Assembly (NCBI GenBank): GCA_965224325.1
Contig: CBDCYT010000015.1
Coordinates: 124,001-188,000 of the forward strand
DNA from: CBDCMJ01 sp965224325
GTDB lineage: Bacteria; Chloroflexota; Dehalococcoidia; Lucifugimonadales; UBA3495
Length of the DNA: 64,000 bases
Direction: 5' to 3'
This document shows, piece after piece, positions 8,079-17,475 of the stretch (within the stretch, counting starts at the first letter, position 1; every line of letters begins with the position of its first letter). The translations under genes and the position numbers were made by a program. The notes below the pieces were generated by a model. It was not told the DNA's origin. It made no database searches and saw only the letters and a program-made list of their open reading frames with translations.

Positions 8079-9368
8079 ATGGCGGCTACACAACGGACCA
8101 TAGACGTTGCAGAGATGGGAGCCAAGAGCAAGGATGAATTATTGCTCCTGGCCGAGCACGCGGGATTGGCTGAGGGAGCGGCTTTGAACAGCATGCGCCG
8201 GGAGGAGGTGCTCAGCCGTCTATTCCAGGTGGCCTCCGCCCAGCAGTGGCTGGTCGCCTCGGGGATCCTGGAGGTCATGGAGGAGGGCTACGGCTTCTTG
8301 CGCCAAGTCTCCCCCCACGTTACCACCGGAGACGTGTACATCTCCCAATCCCAGATACGCCGGTTCGGATTGCGAACGGGCGACACGGTATCCGGGCAAG
8401 TGCGCCCCCCCAAAGAGGGAGAGCGGTATTTTGGGTTGGTTCGCGTCGAGAAAATTAATGAACTCGATCCTGACCAAAACAGCAGCAGGTTCCGGACCCA
8501 GTTCGAGCACATGGTCCCTATCTTTCCGCAAGATCAGATCATGCTGGAGACGAATGGAGGGGAACTGGCGACGCGTATGGTTGACCTGTTTTCTCCCATT
8601 GGTTTGGGGCAGCGCGGCTTGATAGTGTCACCGCCCAAGGCGGGTAAGACCACCATCCTCAAGAACATTGCCCATGGTGTGATGCAAAATTGTTCCGAGG
8701 CTAAACTCATGGTTGCCCTCATCGGTGAGCGCCCGGAAGAGGTTACCGACATGCGCCGGGCCGTGAATGGGGAAGTCTTTGCCTCCAATTTCGACGACTC
8801 GGTGGATGACCAGTGCCGCATGGCGGAGCTGTGCATGGAGCGGGCCAAACGGTTAGTGGAAATCGGAGGAGACGTGGTGATTTTGCTGGACAGCATCACC
8901 CGGCTAACCCGGGCCTACAACCTGGCGGTGCCCACCAGTGGTCGCACCCTTTCGGGCGGCATCGACCCCGTAGCGCTGTACCCACCCAAGAAATTCTTCG
9001 GCGCCGCCCGCAACATCGAGGATGGCGGCAGCTTGACTATCATCGCTACCTGCTTGGTGGACACCGGCAGCCGCATGGACGAGGTAATCTACGAGGAGTT
9101 CAAGGGCACCGGCAATATGGAACTCCACCTGGACCGCCGACTCGCGGAAAAACGTTACTTCCCCGCCATCGACATAGTCAAGAGTGGCACCCGCCGCGAA
9201 GAATTGCTGTTCGATGAGGAGACCCTGAAACAGATTTGGCTGCTTCGCCGCATGATTAACTTGATCTCCAACGACGGGTCCGCGTCCGCCACCGAACGTG
9301 TCTTAGAGCGCCTCTCCAAGTCCGCTAATAACCATGACTTCCTCGCCAACCTGAATAAGGAAGGCTAG
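8079..9368 (+). CDS. rho: Transcription termination factor Rho
   Basis: 429 aa. The hexameric RNA-dependent ATPase/translocase terminates transcription. The order is a Rho_N helical domain (KSKDELLLLAEHAGL...), a cold-shock-like primary RNA-binding domain (EGYGFLR to about residue 130), then the RecA-type motor. The motor has Walker A SPPKAGKTT at 184-192, GERPEEVTDM, Walker B VVILLDSITRL and the downstream Q/R-loop region (SGRTLSGGID). The open frame begins at 8019, but ATG 8079 is preferred: GAGGTG lies 5-6 nt upstream and Rho_N similarity begins soon after. A hairpin precedes it in the leader. Confidence 0.97.
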   Translation: MAATQRTIDVAEMGAKSKDELLLLAEHAGLAEGAALNSMRREEVLSRLFQVASAQQWLVASGILEVMEEGYGFLRQVSPHVTTGDVYISQSQIRRFGLRTGDTVSGQVRPPKEGERYFGLVRVEKINELDPDQNSSRFRTQFEHMVPIFPQDQIMLETNGGELATRMVDLFSPIGLGQRGLIVSPPKAGKTTILKNIAHGVMQNCSEAKLMVALIGERPEEVTDMRRAVNGEVFASNFDDSVDDQCRMAELCMERAKRLVEIGGDVVILLDSITRLTRAYNLAVPTSGRTLSGGIDPVALYPPKKFFGAARNIEDGGSLTIIATCLVDTGSRMDEVIYEEFKGTGNMELHLDRRLAEKRYFPAIDIVKSGTRREELLFDEETLKQIWLLRRMINLISNDGSASATERVLERLSKSANNHDFLANLNKEG

Positions 9369-9543
9369 ACGCGGCGTCGGCATACGACGCATGGGTCCAA
9401 TGGGTCCACCACGCCGGCTGGGCCGCTGCGCCTCTAACTGGACGGTTGCTCTGCCGAAGTCCACGTCACTAGACGGTGAATTGACAAGTCATCCCCAGTC
9501 GTTTTTTGATAGCGGCAGGGGTCAACCGCTTCCCGGCCGAGCC

Positions 9544-10644
9544 TTAGACCACTTCCAGACTGCCTTCCGCGTCGGAAGAGCGTTGCATAATCTCCAGCAG
9601 GCGATGCCTGTTGACCGCCAGATCAAAATCTGGGTCCGCCGCATCGCCGTTACGAATGGCTCGTCCCAGACGCGAGTATAGTTGTCCCACGTTGAAGGGC
9701 GCTCCCTGGGGCATGTCCTGCGGCGCCTGGGTAAGCTCCGCCGGTATGGGCAGAGGCTTCAGCGTCGTCTCACCTCCGTGACCGCCTTGTAGCCGGATCT
9801 TCCCGTACTGGACCATCTCCTCGGATGACGCGGTCAGCGTTCCTTCCCGCCCGTATACCTCCATCCTCCATCCGCTCCCGTGCCATGGCACGGTGGCTAC
9901 GTGCGCCGAGGCCGCAGCGCCGCCGGCCAGCACGCCGCTGACGAGCACGTTGTCCGGCGCGTCCACGGCTACGGTCCTGCCCGCGTCGGAGGTGTCCCAT
10001 TCCCGCACCTGGGTTGTGACCCGGGCCGAAAGATGCTGAAACTCGCCGACGCAAAAGCAAAACGCATCGATGGCGTGGCCGGTGGCAATGGTAAGCGTGT
10101 TGGCCCCCATGCCACGATCTGCCATCCAGGGCATGTTGATTCCCCTTTGCAGCAAACCGGGTAGGAACATGGTCATGTTGCAGGTCAGCATCTCTCCCAC
10201 GTATCCTTCCGCCACCAGCTCACGCAACCGCAGCAAGGCGGGGGATCCCCGGGCCTGCAGCCCCACCATGTGGCTGACTCCCCTGGAACGGGCCAACGAG
10301 GCCATCTCTTCTGCTTGGCCTAAATTGGCTCCCAGCGGCCATTCGCAGAACACGTGCTTCCCGGCGGCCAAGGCAGCCATGGCCATGTCCCGGTGCAGCG
10401 GCACACGCACCGAAACCGACACCAAGTCGATGTCGGGGTGGCTAACCATTTCTTGGTATTCGTGGAACGCCAGTCTCGCTCCGTAGGCTTTGGCCGACTC
10501 CGCAGCCGTCTCCGGACGCGACGTGCATACCGCCGTCAGTTCGAATTCCGGTAAGGCTAATATGGCGGGCAGGTGGGCTCGCATACTCCAACCGTACCCG
10601 GCGTTGGCTCCGATGATGCCAAGACGTATCTTGTCTGCTGGCAT
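9544..10644 (-). CDS. Gfo/Idh/MocA family NAD(P)-dependent oxidoreductase
   Basis: 366 aa. The N-terminal Rossmann fold has a GIIGANAGYGW dinucleotide loop. The EWPLGANL segment near residue 97 corresponds to the family EKP motif with W in place of K, and this Lys normally takes part in catalysis. An alpha/beta substrate domain follows. Members oxidise or reduce sugars, inositols or related compounds. The replaced Lys leaves the activity open. A longer frame begins at ATG 10659, but that ATG is part of the ribosome-binding site (GGAGGTG) of ATG 10644, so the shorter form is chosen. It stands alone on the minus strand, divergent from the FIST gene. Confidence 0.85.
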   Translation of the reverse strand: MPADKIRLGIIGANAGYGWSMRAHLPAILALPEFELTAVCTSRPETAAESAKAYGARLAFHEYQEMVSHPDIDLVSVSVRVPLHRDMAMAALAAGKHVFCEWPLGANLGQAEEMASLARSRGVSHMVGLQARGSPALLRLRELVAEGYVGEMLTCNMTMFLPGLLQRGINMPWMADRGMGANTLTIATGHAIDAFCFCVGEFQHLSARVTTQVREWDTSDAGRTVAVDAPDNVLVSGVLAGGAAASAHVATVPWHGSGWRMEVYGREGTLTASSEEMVQYGKIRLQGGHGGETTLKPLPIPAELTQAPQDMPQGAPFNVGQLYSRLGRAIRNGDAADPDFDLAVNRHRLLEIMQRSSDAEGSLEVV

Positions 10645-10879
10645 GTTGCACACCTCCATCGAGTGTGGACTCCCGCCATTGGGGCTGGGAAGGATGGGTC
10701 CCCGGAGCGGAGCAACTGGAGTTACTCCCTAAAATCTGTCCCCCAATCCGCGAACCTTTGTAAGGAGCCAGCGCGGCATACCGCTGAACTCGCAGCGACC
10801 CGGGTTCGCCGCCACCGCTGGTAATGGTATTCAAGATCGGCCCGGAGATTTTCTGGCCGATATCATTATACTAATCATT

Positions 10880-10888
10880 TGGTATACT
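10880..10888 (+). promoter_or_regulatory. Possible extended -10 promoter of the FIST gene
   Basis: TGG followed by TATACT (10883-10888) forms an extended -10 box. No convincing -35 is present. It would place the transcript start about 45 nt before the FIST start codon. Confidence 0.35.
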
Positions 10889-10938
10889 TGGAGAAAATCC
10901 GCAGCCCGATCCCCGGGCATAGGGAAGAGGTGCTCAAT

Positions 10939-12123
10939 ATGAAGTGGGCTTCCGCTGTTTCCGAATTAGTTGACTTAGAACAAGCCGTTGGCGAGTGCGC
11001 CGCGGGCTTGCTGTCCAGGCTTGATGATGCTGCGCCCGACTTGGCGGTGGTATTTGTTTCTCCACACCATGAAGCTGGTTACGAAAATGTTTCCCGCTTG
11101 GTGAAGCAACATCTGCCATCGGCCAAGGTGTTTGGTTGTTCCGGAGGGGGTATCATCGGGAATGGAGTGGAGGTAGAGCAGCGTCCGGCTGTGTCTGTGA
11201 CCGGCGCCAGCCTCCCTGGGGTGGAAATCGTCGACTTTTTTTTGGACGGCGATAGCGTACCCGACCTCGATGCCGGGCCGTCCTCCTGGGAAGATTTGGT
11301 CAAGGTTTCAAGCGGCCAAGACCCTCAGTTCATTATTCTGGTCGATCCCTTTTCTTTCCCGGTACAGAATTTGTTGCTGGGCTTGGACTTCGCCTTTGGC
11401 TCGTGCGCCAAAATCGGGGGCATGGCCAGCGGCGCTCAGCAACAACAGAGGAACGCTCTTTTCTTGGGCGATGGCCTGTATCGCTCCGGCGCCATTGGGC
11501 TGGCCCTCCACGGCAATATTACCGTCGACACGGTGGTGGCCCAGGGATGCCGCCCTATAGGGCGGCCGATGCACATAACGGAATGCCGCCGGAACTTGCT
11601 TATCGGATTGGACGGTCAGCCGCCCGTAGCAGTGCTAAAAGAGCTGTTCCAAACGATGAATGAGCGGGACCAAGACCTGATGCGCCACTCGTTGTTCCTA
11701 GGAGTGGTAATGGACGAGCTCCTTGAGGAGCCCCAGCAGGGGGATTTCCTGATACGCAACGTAGTGGGGATGGACGACCGTTCCGGTGCTTTGGGCATTG
11801 GAGAGCTATTGAACGAAGGCCAAATGGTCCAGTTCCATCTTCGAGACGCGGAAACCTCGGCCCAGGACTTGAACGCGGTGCTGGACCGATACGCCGTCGA
11901 CAACAGGGAAAACCAAGTTCAGGGAGCGCTGCTGTTCTCCTGCTTAGGCCGGGGTCAATACCTGTACGGCCGCCCCAATCACGATACGGATCTTTTCCGC
12001 GAAAAGTTGGGTGAGGTGCCGCTGGGCGGCTTCTTTTGCAATGGCGAAATTGGCCCTGTGAGCGGCACTACCTTCCTCCACGGCTATACCAGCTCATTCG
12101 GCATATTCCGCCCCAAGTATTAG
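10939..12123 (+). CDS. FIST N/C-domain sensory protein
   Basis: 394 aa. The architecture is a FIST_N domain (FGCSGGGIIGNG and GASLPGVE region) followed by FIST_C (RNVVGMDDRSGALGIGE; LLFSCLGRGQYLYG; GEVPLGGFFCNGEIGPV near the end). FIST is a small-ligand sensory module usually linked to chemotaxis or two-component partners; stand-alone copies are also common. No transmembrane segment or signalling output domain is visible, and no kinase gene is adjacent, so the partner is unknown. ATG 10939 is chosen: GAAGAGGTG lies just upstream and similarity begins there, whereas the frame from 10879 adds unrelated residues. Confidence 0.9.
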   Translation: MKWASAVSELVDLEQAVGECAAGLLSRLDDAAPDLAVVFVSPHHEAGYENVSRLVKQHLPSAKVFGCSGGGIIGNGVEVEQRPAVSVTGASLPGVEIVDFFLDGDSVPDLDAGPSSWEDLVKVSSGQDPQFIILVDPFSFPVQNLLLGLDFAFGSCAKIGGMASGAQQQQRNALFLGDGLYRSGAIGLALHGNITVDTVVAQGCRPIGRPMHITECRRNLLIGLDGQPPVAVLKELFQTMNERDQDLMRHSLFLGVVMDELLEEPQQGDFLIRNVVGMDDRSGALGIGELLNEGQMVQFHLRDAETSAQDLNAVLDRYAVDNRENQVQGALLFSCLGRGQYLYGRPNHDTDLFREKLGEVPLGGFFCNGEIGPVSGTTFLHGYTSSFGIFRPKY

Positions 12124-12425
12124 GCATGTTGGCCGGTCCGGTGGGGCGTGAATGTCGACTCCGAGACCGGCGGCCGGCGGGGCCCCTGTCCTACTCGACG
12201 TAGATGGATTCGCCCTGTGCGGGCCAGTTAGTGTTACGGCAGCACAGCCATTCCTGGTTTTTCCTCGTGTGGACCGCCGTAACGAGCCTGATGCAAAGTT
12301 AGGTGCGGCAAATGACTGTAACCCCACAGCCGGCCGGAAATGGCCCCTAAGAGCGGCTCTCTGCCTTACGTAGGTTGCGCCACGCCTTCGGCCCGTACCC
12401 GCGCCGTAGCTGATTCGTTGGTAGC

Positions 12426-13568
12426 ATGTCCTCCCGCCATCCGCTGACGGCGGGAATATCTACGTCTCTGTCCGGCCGGTTCCAGGAGCAAGGGAAGCAA
12501 GCATTGGCCGGTCTCCAAGCCTGGGCGAGGGACGTCAATGAGTCCGAGGGTATGGCCCTGGGCCGTCAAGGGAGCCGCCGACAGGTGGTCGTGGTCTACT
12601 ACGATAACGGCAGCTCGGTGGAGGGCGCCAGACAATCCACCTATCGGCTCATCAATCAAGAGCGGGTGGACCTGCTGTTTGGTCCTTACTCCAGTGTCCT
12701 CACCAGGGCGTCCGCTGAGGTGGCCGAGAACCATCAGCGACTGCTGTGGAACCAGGGAGGCGCAGCGAGCGACGTCTACCGACAACGCTACAATTGGGTC
12801 GTAGGCATTCTTACACCCGCGGACGCTTACTTGGACGGCTTGCTCCCTTTGGTGCGCGGCGCAGATGGACAGGCGACCAGGGTCGGAATCATACGAGCTC
12901 GCCCGGGGGCGTTCCCCAGGGAAGTCAGTGCGGCGGTGGAGCGGCGAGCGGGGCCGCTTGGTTTTCAGGTCACTTTTCTACGAGAATACCCGCCGTCACT
13001 TACCGACTTCACCGAGATTGTCGAAGAAATGAAGAACGGCAGGCCTGAGGTCCTGGTGGCAGTTGGCAGGATCCACAACGATATTCAACTGGCGCGTCAA
13101 CTGATTAAATCGGCGACCGGCCTCAAGGCCCTGGCCGTAGTTGCTGCCCCGATACAACAGTTCCGGGACGCATTGGGGAACGAGGTGGAAGGAATCCTAG
13201 GTCCCAGTCAATGGGAGCCGGAGACGAGCTTTCCCAACGAGTACGGGCCGCCGGCCGAAGAAGTCTTAAGGTCATTGGCCCACGGCGGCGGCGGTGTTGA
13301 CTATCCCATGGCTCAGGCCTATGCCGCAGGCCTGGTTGCCCAAGCTTGCGTGGAGCGGGCGGGGGTGTTGGAGGATGGTGCGTTGCGCGAAGCGGCCAAC
13401 CAGTTGGATTTCGCCACATTTTTCGGAAGATTCAAGATCGAGCCTGAAACAGGCAGGCAGGTCGGCCGTTCCACAGTCATCATCCAGTGGCAGCAGGGAC
13501 GGAAGGTAGTCCTGTGGCCGGCGGAGCTTAGCCGGGGGAGCCTACTCCACCCTTGGCGGGATGACTAA
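12426..13568 (+). CDS. Leaderless branched-chain amino acid-type substrate-binding protein
   Basis: 380 aa with the two-lobe periplasmic binding fold of the Leu/Ile/Val (Peripla_BP_6) type: TAGISTSLSGRFQEQG at the start, then LLFGPYSSVLT, NWVVGILTPADAY, and a VAQACVERAG helix near the C-terminus. The protein begins at the position where mature proteins of this family begin. An in-frame stop at 12411 rules out an upstream signal peptide. No permease or ATPase genes flank it. It is therefore either a cytosolic ligand sensor or a decayed transporter component that lost its leader. No clear ribosome-binding site was seen for ATG 12426. The preceding 300 bp holds nothing recognisable. Confidence 0.82.
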   Translation: MSSRHPLTAGISTSLSGRFQEQGKQALAGLQAWARDVNESEGMALGRQGSRRQVVVVYYDNGSSVEGARQSTYRLINQERVDLLFGPYSSVLTRASAEVAENHQRLLWNQGGAASDVYRQRYNWVVGILTPADAYLDGLLPLVRGADGQATRVGIIRARPGAFPREVSAAVERRAGPLGFQVTFLREYPPSLTDFTEIVEEMKNGRPEVLVAVGRIHNDIQLARQLIKSATGLKALAVVAAPIQQFRDALGNEVEGILGPSQWEPETSFPNEYGPPAEEVLRSLAHGGGGVDYPMAQAYAAGLVAQACVERAGVLEDGALREAANQLDFATFFGRFKIEPETGRQVGRSTVIIQWQQGRKVVLWPAELSRGSLLHPWRDD

Positions 13569-13723
13569 CCGGCCTTCCCGAAACCCCTCTATCGGCAAGA
13601 CCCGGCATGGCATTGGCAGTCCCGAAGAGATTCCGGAAATGCAGAGACGCCCCGCAGAGAAGATAATTAGGGGAAATCGCTGCGTGGCGTCCCGTGGTGA
13701 CTCAGGATTTGTCCGACCCGAAG

Positions 13724-14479
13724 CTAGTTGCCCAGCTTGATGGGGTTGCTCAGAACTCCGATCCCTTCGATCTCGATCTCGCAAACGTCTCCGTCTTTCA
13801 TTTCTCCGGGTTCTCCGGGAGTGCCGGTATAGATCATGTCTCCCGCCTCCAACGTGACGAACTTGGAGGTGAATTCGATGATGGTGGGAATGTCGAAGAT
13901 TAAGTAATTGGTGCTCTCGCTCTGCACCTCTTTCCCGTTTATCCTGCAAGTAAGCCGCACGTCGTGAGGATCGATGTCGGTGGTGATGAATGGTCCGGCG
14001 GGAGAAAAAGTGTCCGCCGACTTGGCCCGCCACCAGTTTCGGTCGTCCCGCTGCCAGTCCCTGGCGCTGACGTCATTGCCGCAGGTGTATCCCAGCACGT
14101 GCTCCATCGCCTGATCTTTGGGCACGTTGCGGCAACGGTCCTTGATGACAATCACCAGTTCTCCCTCGGCGTCCAGTTTCGCCGTGCCTGCGGGCCGGAT
14201 GATGGTCTCCCCGGGGCCGATCAACGACGTGGGGGTCTTGTAGAAGACCATGGGCTCGGCGGGCGCTTCCCGGTCGTGCAGATGGCTGGAGTAGTTCAGG
14301 CCTATGGCCAAGATCTTTGAGGGTTCGCTGGGGGCCAGCAACTTGACCTCGGAAAGCGCGTGGGCGTGATCGGTTACCTGGTGGGGTTCGAAAGGGCTGG
14401 CGCTCAACTCTTTCACGGTGTCTCCCTCCAGGACCCCGTAGCTAGCTTGTCCGTGGGCGAAATATCTTGCGATCTTCAT
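13724..14479 (-). CDS. Fumarylacetoacetate hydrolase family protein
   Basis: 251 aa. The C-terminal FAH catalytic fold is clear: LAIGLNYSSHL, a metal-binding ExE-type segment (DAEGELVIVI), GYTCGNDVSARDWQ, KSADTFSPAGP with the catalytic Lys, and the C-terminal GDMIYTGTPGE. The group includes acylpyruvate hydrolases, 2-hydroxyhepta-2,4-diene-1,7-dioate isomerases and oxaloacetate tautomerases; which one cannot be told. A short N-terminal domain precedes it. ATG 14479 has a strong AAGGAGG about 8 nt upstream. It is a single gene with no aromatic-degradation partners nearby. Confidence 0.92.
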   Translation of the reverse strand: MKIARYFAHGQASYGVLEGDTVKELSASPFEPHQVTDHAHALSEVKLLAPSEPSKILAIGLNYSSHLHDREAPAEPMVFYKTPTSLIGPGETIIRPAGTAKLDAEGELVIVIKDRCRNVPKDQAMEHVLGYTCGNDVSARDWQRDDRNWWRAKSADTFSPAGPFITTDIDPHDVRLTCRINGKEVQSESTNYLIFDIPTIIEFTSKFVTLEAGDMIYTGTPGEPGEMKDGDVCEIEIEGIGVLSNPIKLGN

Positions 14480-15012
14480 GGTATATGGTCCTCCTTGATT
14501 AGTTCTTGAGGAAGTGCGGCCCTGCCTGGGCTCGCCGGTCCCCCTTCATGCGGGGCAATCGGGCTCATTGTATCCGTTGGCGGTCCACTTGGCTACTTGT
14601 GGAGAGACCCCCCGTTGCCGGCCTTCCATGGCTAGATCGGCGGACTGCCGGGAAAAGATTAACCGGCGGCACGTACCCAATCAAAGCCTTTGACATGGCG
14701 GTCTGTTGCCGGACCCATCACCGCCGGACACCTTGAGGCCGAAACACGATGCCTGCTGGCCACCGGTCCGTTTTAAGGATCAGTTGACGCTTTACCACCA
14801 AGAGCCACTGGCGTTGGCGGCATCGGATTATGGGAACACTAACTCATCCACATAGTCATTGCGAAGGGCCTGGGTTACCTTGCTGGCGCCATAGAAGGCT
14901 TGTACCATGGTGCTATGGATAGTCTGCCGGCCCAATGCAATCCGGGGCACACTTTGAGTGGCTTGCGTGGTCCCATGTGTAACGGGCTAACCGCTGTGCC
15001 GGCGGCCGGGAC
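14480..15012. other. Intergenic region, no gene seen
   Basis: 533 bp between the divergent FAH gene and ccmA. No family-like frame, no clear promoter hexamers and no repeat element were seen. Confidence 0.5.
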
Positions 15013-15786
15013 ATGGATTGCCCTCAATTGGCTGCGCAGGTTTCCTCGGTGAGTGTCAGCCCGTTATCACCTCTGGCCGGGGACGCAATTCGAGTCCAAG
15101 GCCTGGAGAAAGGCTTCGGAGACTGGCCGGTGCTCTGGGACCTGGATATAACGGTCCCCTGGGGCCAGTTGCTGGTCCTGTTCGGCTCCAACGGCGTAGG
15201 CAAGACCACGTTCTTGCGTATCCTCTCCATGCAATGCAAACCCGACGCCGGCGACCTGTTGGTGGCGGGATTCGACCAGCGGAGCCATCCGGAGGCCATC
15301 CGCCGGCGGTTGGGAGTGGTTGGCCATCGGACGTTCTTATATGATGACCTCACTTGCCGCGAAAATTTAGTCCACTATGGGCGGCTTTACGGGTTGGAAG
15401 ACTGCCAGTCGAGGGCGGATGAGGCGCTGAGTCAACTGGGTTTGTCCAGCAGGTCCAGCCACCGGGTGCGCACACTGTCCAACGGAATGCAGAGGCGGCT
15501 ATCCATCGCCCGGGCTATTCTCCACAAGCCCCAGGTCCTACTGTTGGACGAACCCGAGACCGGATTGGACGGGGACTCCGTTGGCGTCCTGGAATCCCTG
15601 CTCCAAGAGTGGACCGGCGGCGGCCGAAGCGTGGTCATGACCACTCACGATGTGGAGTTGGGTCTTTCCTGGGGCCACCGGGCCGCGATTTTATCCCGAG
15701 GCAGAATCCACTTTCCATCTCCCGCCGTATGCAGGGATGGCGCTGTGTTGCGCGAAATGCTGGCGTCTTTCGCAAAAACGGACTAG
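15013..15786 (+). CDS. ccmA: Cytochrome c maturation ABC transporter ATPase CcmA
   Basis: 257 aa. The ABC ATPase has Walker A GSNGVGKTT, signature LSNGMQRRLSIARA, Walker B VLLLDEPETGLD and an H-loop TTHD. With CcmB, and CcmC as heme donor, it drives release of holo-CcmE in system I cytochrome c biogenesis. The first 20 or so residues precede the family core, so a later start (for example near AGDAIRVQG) is possible. It is first in a compact ccmABCD run, 13 bp before ccmB, and the neighbours identify it as ccmA rather than a generic ABC ATPase. Confidence 0.92.
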   Translation: MDCPQLAAQVSSVSVSPLSPLAGDAIRVQGLEKGFGDWPVLWDLDITVPWGQLLVLFGSNGVGKTTFLRILSMQCKPDAGDLLVAGFDQRSHPEAIRRRLGVVGHRTFLYDDLTCRENLVHYGRLYGLEDCQSRADEALSQLGLSSRSSHRVRTLSNGMQRRLSIARAILHKPQVLLLDEPETGLDGDSVGVLESLLQEWTGGGRSVVMTTHDVELGLSWGHRAAILSRGRIHFPSPAVCRDGAVLREMLASFAKTD

Positions 15787-15799
15787 ACGCGGACTTGAG

Positions 15800-16471
15800 A
15801 TGAGGTTCCTCTCGCCCATTGGCGTGCTAGTTTGGAAGGATATCCTGCTGGAGCTCCGCTCTCGCGAGTTGATAGTATCGGTATTGGTGTTCGGTCTTGT
15901 GGTGGCGGTGGTGTTCAACTTTGCTCTCAACGCAACGCCGCAGCGGGTCACGGCACTTGCTCCGGGGATTCTTTGGGTGACTTTTGCCTTCTCCGGGATC
16001 ATGGCCATGAACCGAGCCTTCGTGCGGGAGAGAGAACAGGGAGGCCTCGAGGGCTTGCTGCTAACCCCCGTGAGCCGGGACGCCATTTTCCTGGGCAAGG
16101 CGGCAGCCAGCTTCGTGTTCATGCTGTTGGTGGAAGCGGTATTGACGCCTGTCTTTGCGGGGTTGCTTAACTTCTCGGCCGCGTCTGTGACCTTGGTCTT
16201 GACCATTGTGCTGGCCACCCTGGGCTTCGCGCTGGTGGGCACCCTGTTTTCGGCCATATCGGTCCAAACGAGGTCCCGGGAAATCTTGCTGCCGGTCTTG
16301 TTTTTCCCAGTGATTCTGCCGGTGCTGGTGGGAGCGGTGGAATCAACAAAACGGGCCATGGGTGGCGAGACCATCGTGGGCCTGAATCATTGGCTGCCTT
16401 TGCTGGGCGCGTTCGACGCGGTGTTTCTGGTAATATGTCCGTGGGGTTTTTCACTAGTAGTGGAGGAATAA
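15800..16471 (+). CDS. ccmB: Heme exporter protein CcmB
   Basis: 223 aa, six hydrophobic segments. It is recognised by the N-terminal KDILLELRSRE, VTFAFSGIMAMNRAF, the cytosolic ERE...GGLEGLLLTPVSR loop, and SREILLPVLFFPVILPVL. It is the membrane subunit of the CcmAB transporter. The open frame starts inside ccmA at 15650, but ATG 15800 matches the family start and lies just after the ccmA stop. ccmC follows after 6 bp. Confidence 0.93.
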   Translation: MRFLSPIGVLVWKDILLELRSRELIVSVLVFGLVVAVVFNFALNATPQRVTALAPGILWVTFAFSGIMAMNRAFVREREQGGLEGLLLTPVSRDAIFLGKAAASFVFMLLVEAVLTPVFAGLLNFSAASVTLVLTIVLATLGFALVGTLFSAISVQTRSREILLPVLFFPVILPVLVGAVESTKRAMGGETIVGLNHWLPLLGAFDAVFLVICPWGFSLVVEE

Positions 16472-16477
16472 GTCTTA

Positions 16478-17275
16478 GTGGCGGGAAGTGAAGGCATCGA
16501 GCGGGCCCAAAGCCAATCGAGTCCCTGGTGGCGTGGGCTGGCCCGTGTTGGAGTAAGGCCCAATCTGAGCGTCTATTTGCTGCTGTTAGCCGCTGGGTTG
16601 ATGCTGGCTAACCTGTACTTGATCTTCATGGTGGCCCCCACCGACAGCGGGCTGGGCGACGTTCAACGTATCTTCTACTTCCATGTTCCCATCTCCATCA
16701 TGTCCTTCCTGGCGTTCTTGATAGTTTTCCTGGGCAGCTTGGCTTACGTGTTCCGGCGTGAGGCCAAGTGGGATGGTCTGGCCCGCGCCGCAGCGGAAGT
16801 CGGAGTGGTGTTTATCAGCCTGGCGTTGATCACCGGAATGATTTGGGCCAAGCCGGTGTGGAACGCCTGGTGGCTCTGGACTCCCAGACTAACCACTACT
16901 CTGATTCTCTGGCTGATTTTTGTGGCCTACCTGATGATTCGTTCCTATGCGCCAACCCAGGGCAAAGCCGCACTCTACGGGGCCATAATGGGGATATTCG
17001 GCTTCGCAGACGTGGTGGTGGTGTATTTCTCGGTCAATTGGTGGCCCGGAATTCATCCCACCCCCGTGATCGGTCCATTGGCCGAATCCGGCTCTCTAAA
17101 CAGCACCATGAGGTCGGTATTGCTCTTTTCCTTCCTGGCCTTCTTTGTTTTACTGTTGTATTTGGTAGTCGAGCGGGCGCTGCTCCAGGACACTGAGGAG
17201 CGGATACGGGGGATGCGGTTCTCTTTGCGGAGGTCGCGGGCCCAAAGCGCCCCCCAAGACGTCCTAAGAGAGTGA
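16478..17275 (+). CDS. ccmC: Heme-handling membrane protein CcmC
   Basis: 265 aa, six predicted membrane spans. It carries the tryptophan-rich heme-handling motif (WNAWWLWTPRLTT) and flanking candidate heme-ligand histidines in FYFHVP and GIHPTPV. It delivers heme to CcmE at the outer face of the membrane. The start is GTG 16478; GGAGG lies about 12 nt upstream within the ccmB end. Gene order ccmA-B-C-D is as in Proteobacteria. Confidence 0.93.
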   Translation: MAGSEGIERAQSQSSPWWRGLARVGVRPNLSVYLLLLAAGLMLANLYLIFMVAPTDSGLGDVQRIFYFHVPISIMSFLAFLIVFLGSLAYVFRREAKWDGLARAAAEVGVVFISLALITGMIWAKPVWNAWWLWTPRLTTTLILWLIFVAYLMIRSYAPTQGKAALYGAIMGIFGFADVVVVYFSVNWWPGIHPTPVIGPLAESGSLNSTMRSVLLFSFLAFFVLLLYLVVERALLQDTEERIRGMRFSLRRSRAQSAPQDVLRE

Positions 17276-17286
17276 GGAACTAGCCC

Positions 17287-17475
17287 ATGCCCCTGCTGCA
17301 AATTGAAGAATTGCCTTCGTGCAACTTGCCGTGGATTTTTGCGGCGTTCGCGGCATGTTGGGTCGTATTTTTCCTGTACGTGTTTTTCGTGACCCGGCGG
17401 CAGCAAGAGCTGCAGAGCCAGGTCAGAGAGCTGCGAGGAGCCCTTGAGCGGCAAGAGGCTCCCGAAGAGCCATGA
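17287..17475 (+). CDS. ccmD: CcmD-like small membrane protein
   Basis: 62 aa: a short N-terminus, one hydrophobic span (IFAAFAACWVVFFLYVFFV) and a charged helical tail (RRQQELQSQVREL). This is the usual CcmD topology, although the family has little sequence conservation. In the E. coli system it binds the CcmABC-CcmE complex and aids its release. ATG 17287 has GAGG about 9 nt upstream and follows ccmC by 11 bp. The call rests mainly on size, topology and position. Confidence 0.75.
   Translation: MPLLQIEELPSCNLPWIFAAFAACWVVFFLYVFFVTRRQQELQSQVRELRGALERQEAPEEP

Noticed and set aside
10644..10659. Upstream ATG 10659 as start of the Gfo/Idh gene
   Set aside because: It overlaps the GGAGGTG ribosome-binding site of ATG 10644.
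13542..14033. 163-codon minus-strand frame overlapping the FAH gene
   Set aside because: Arg/His-rich out-of-frame shadow of the FAH gene on the same strand.
15691..16374. 227-codon minus-strand frame opposite ccmB
   Set aside because: Shadow of the ccmB reading frame; ccmB is certain.
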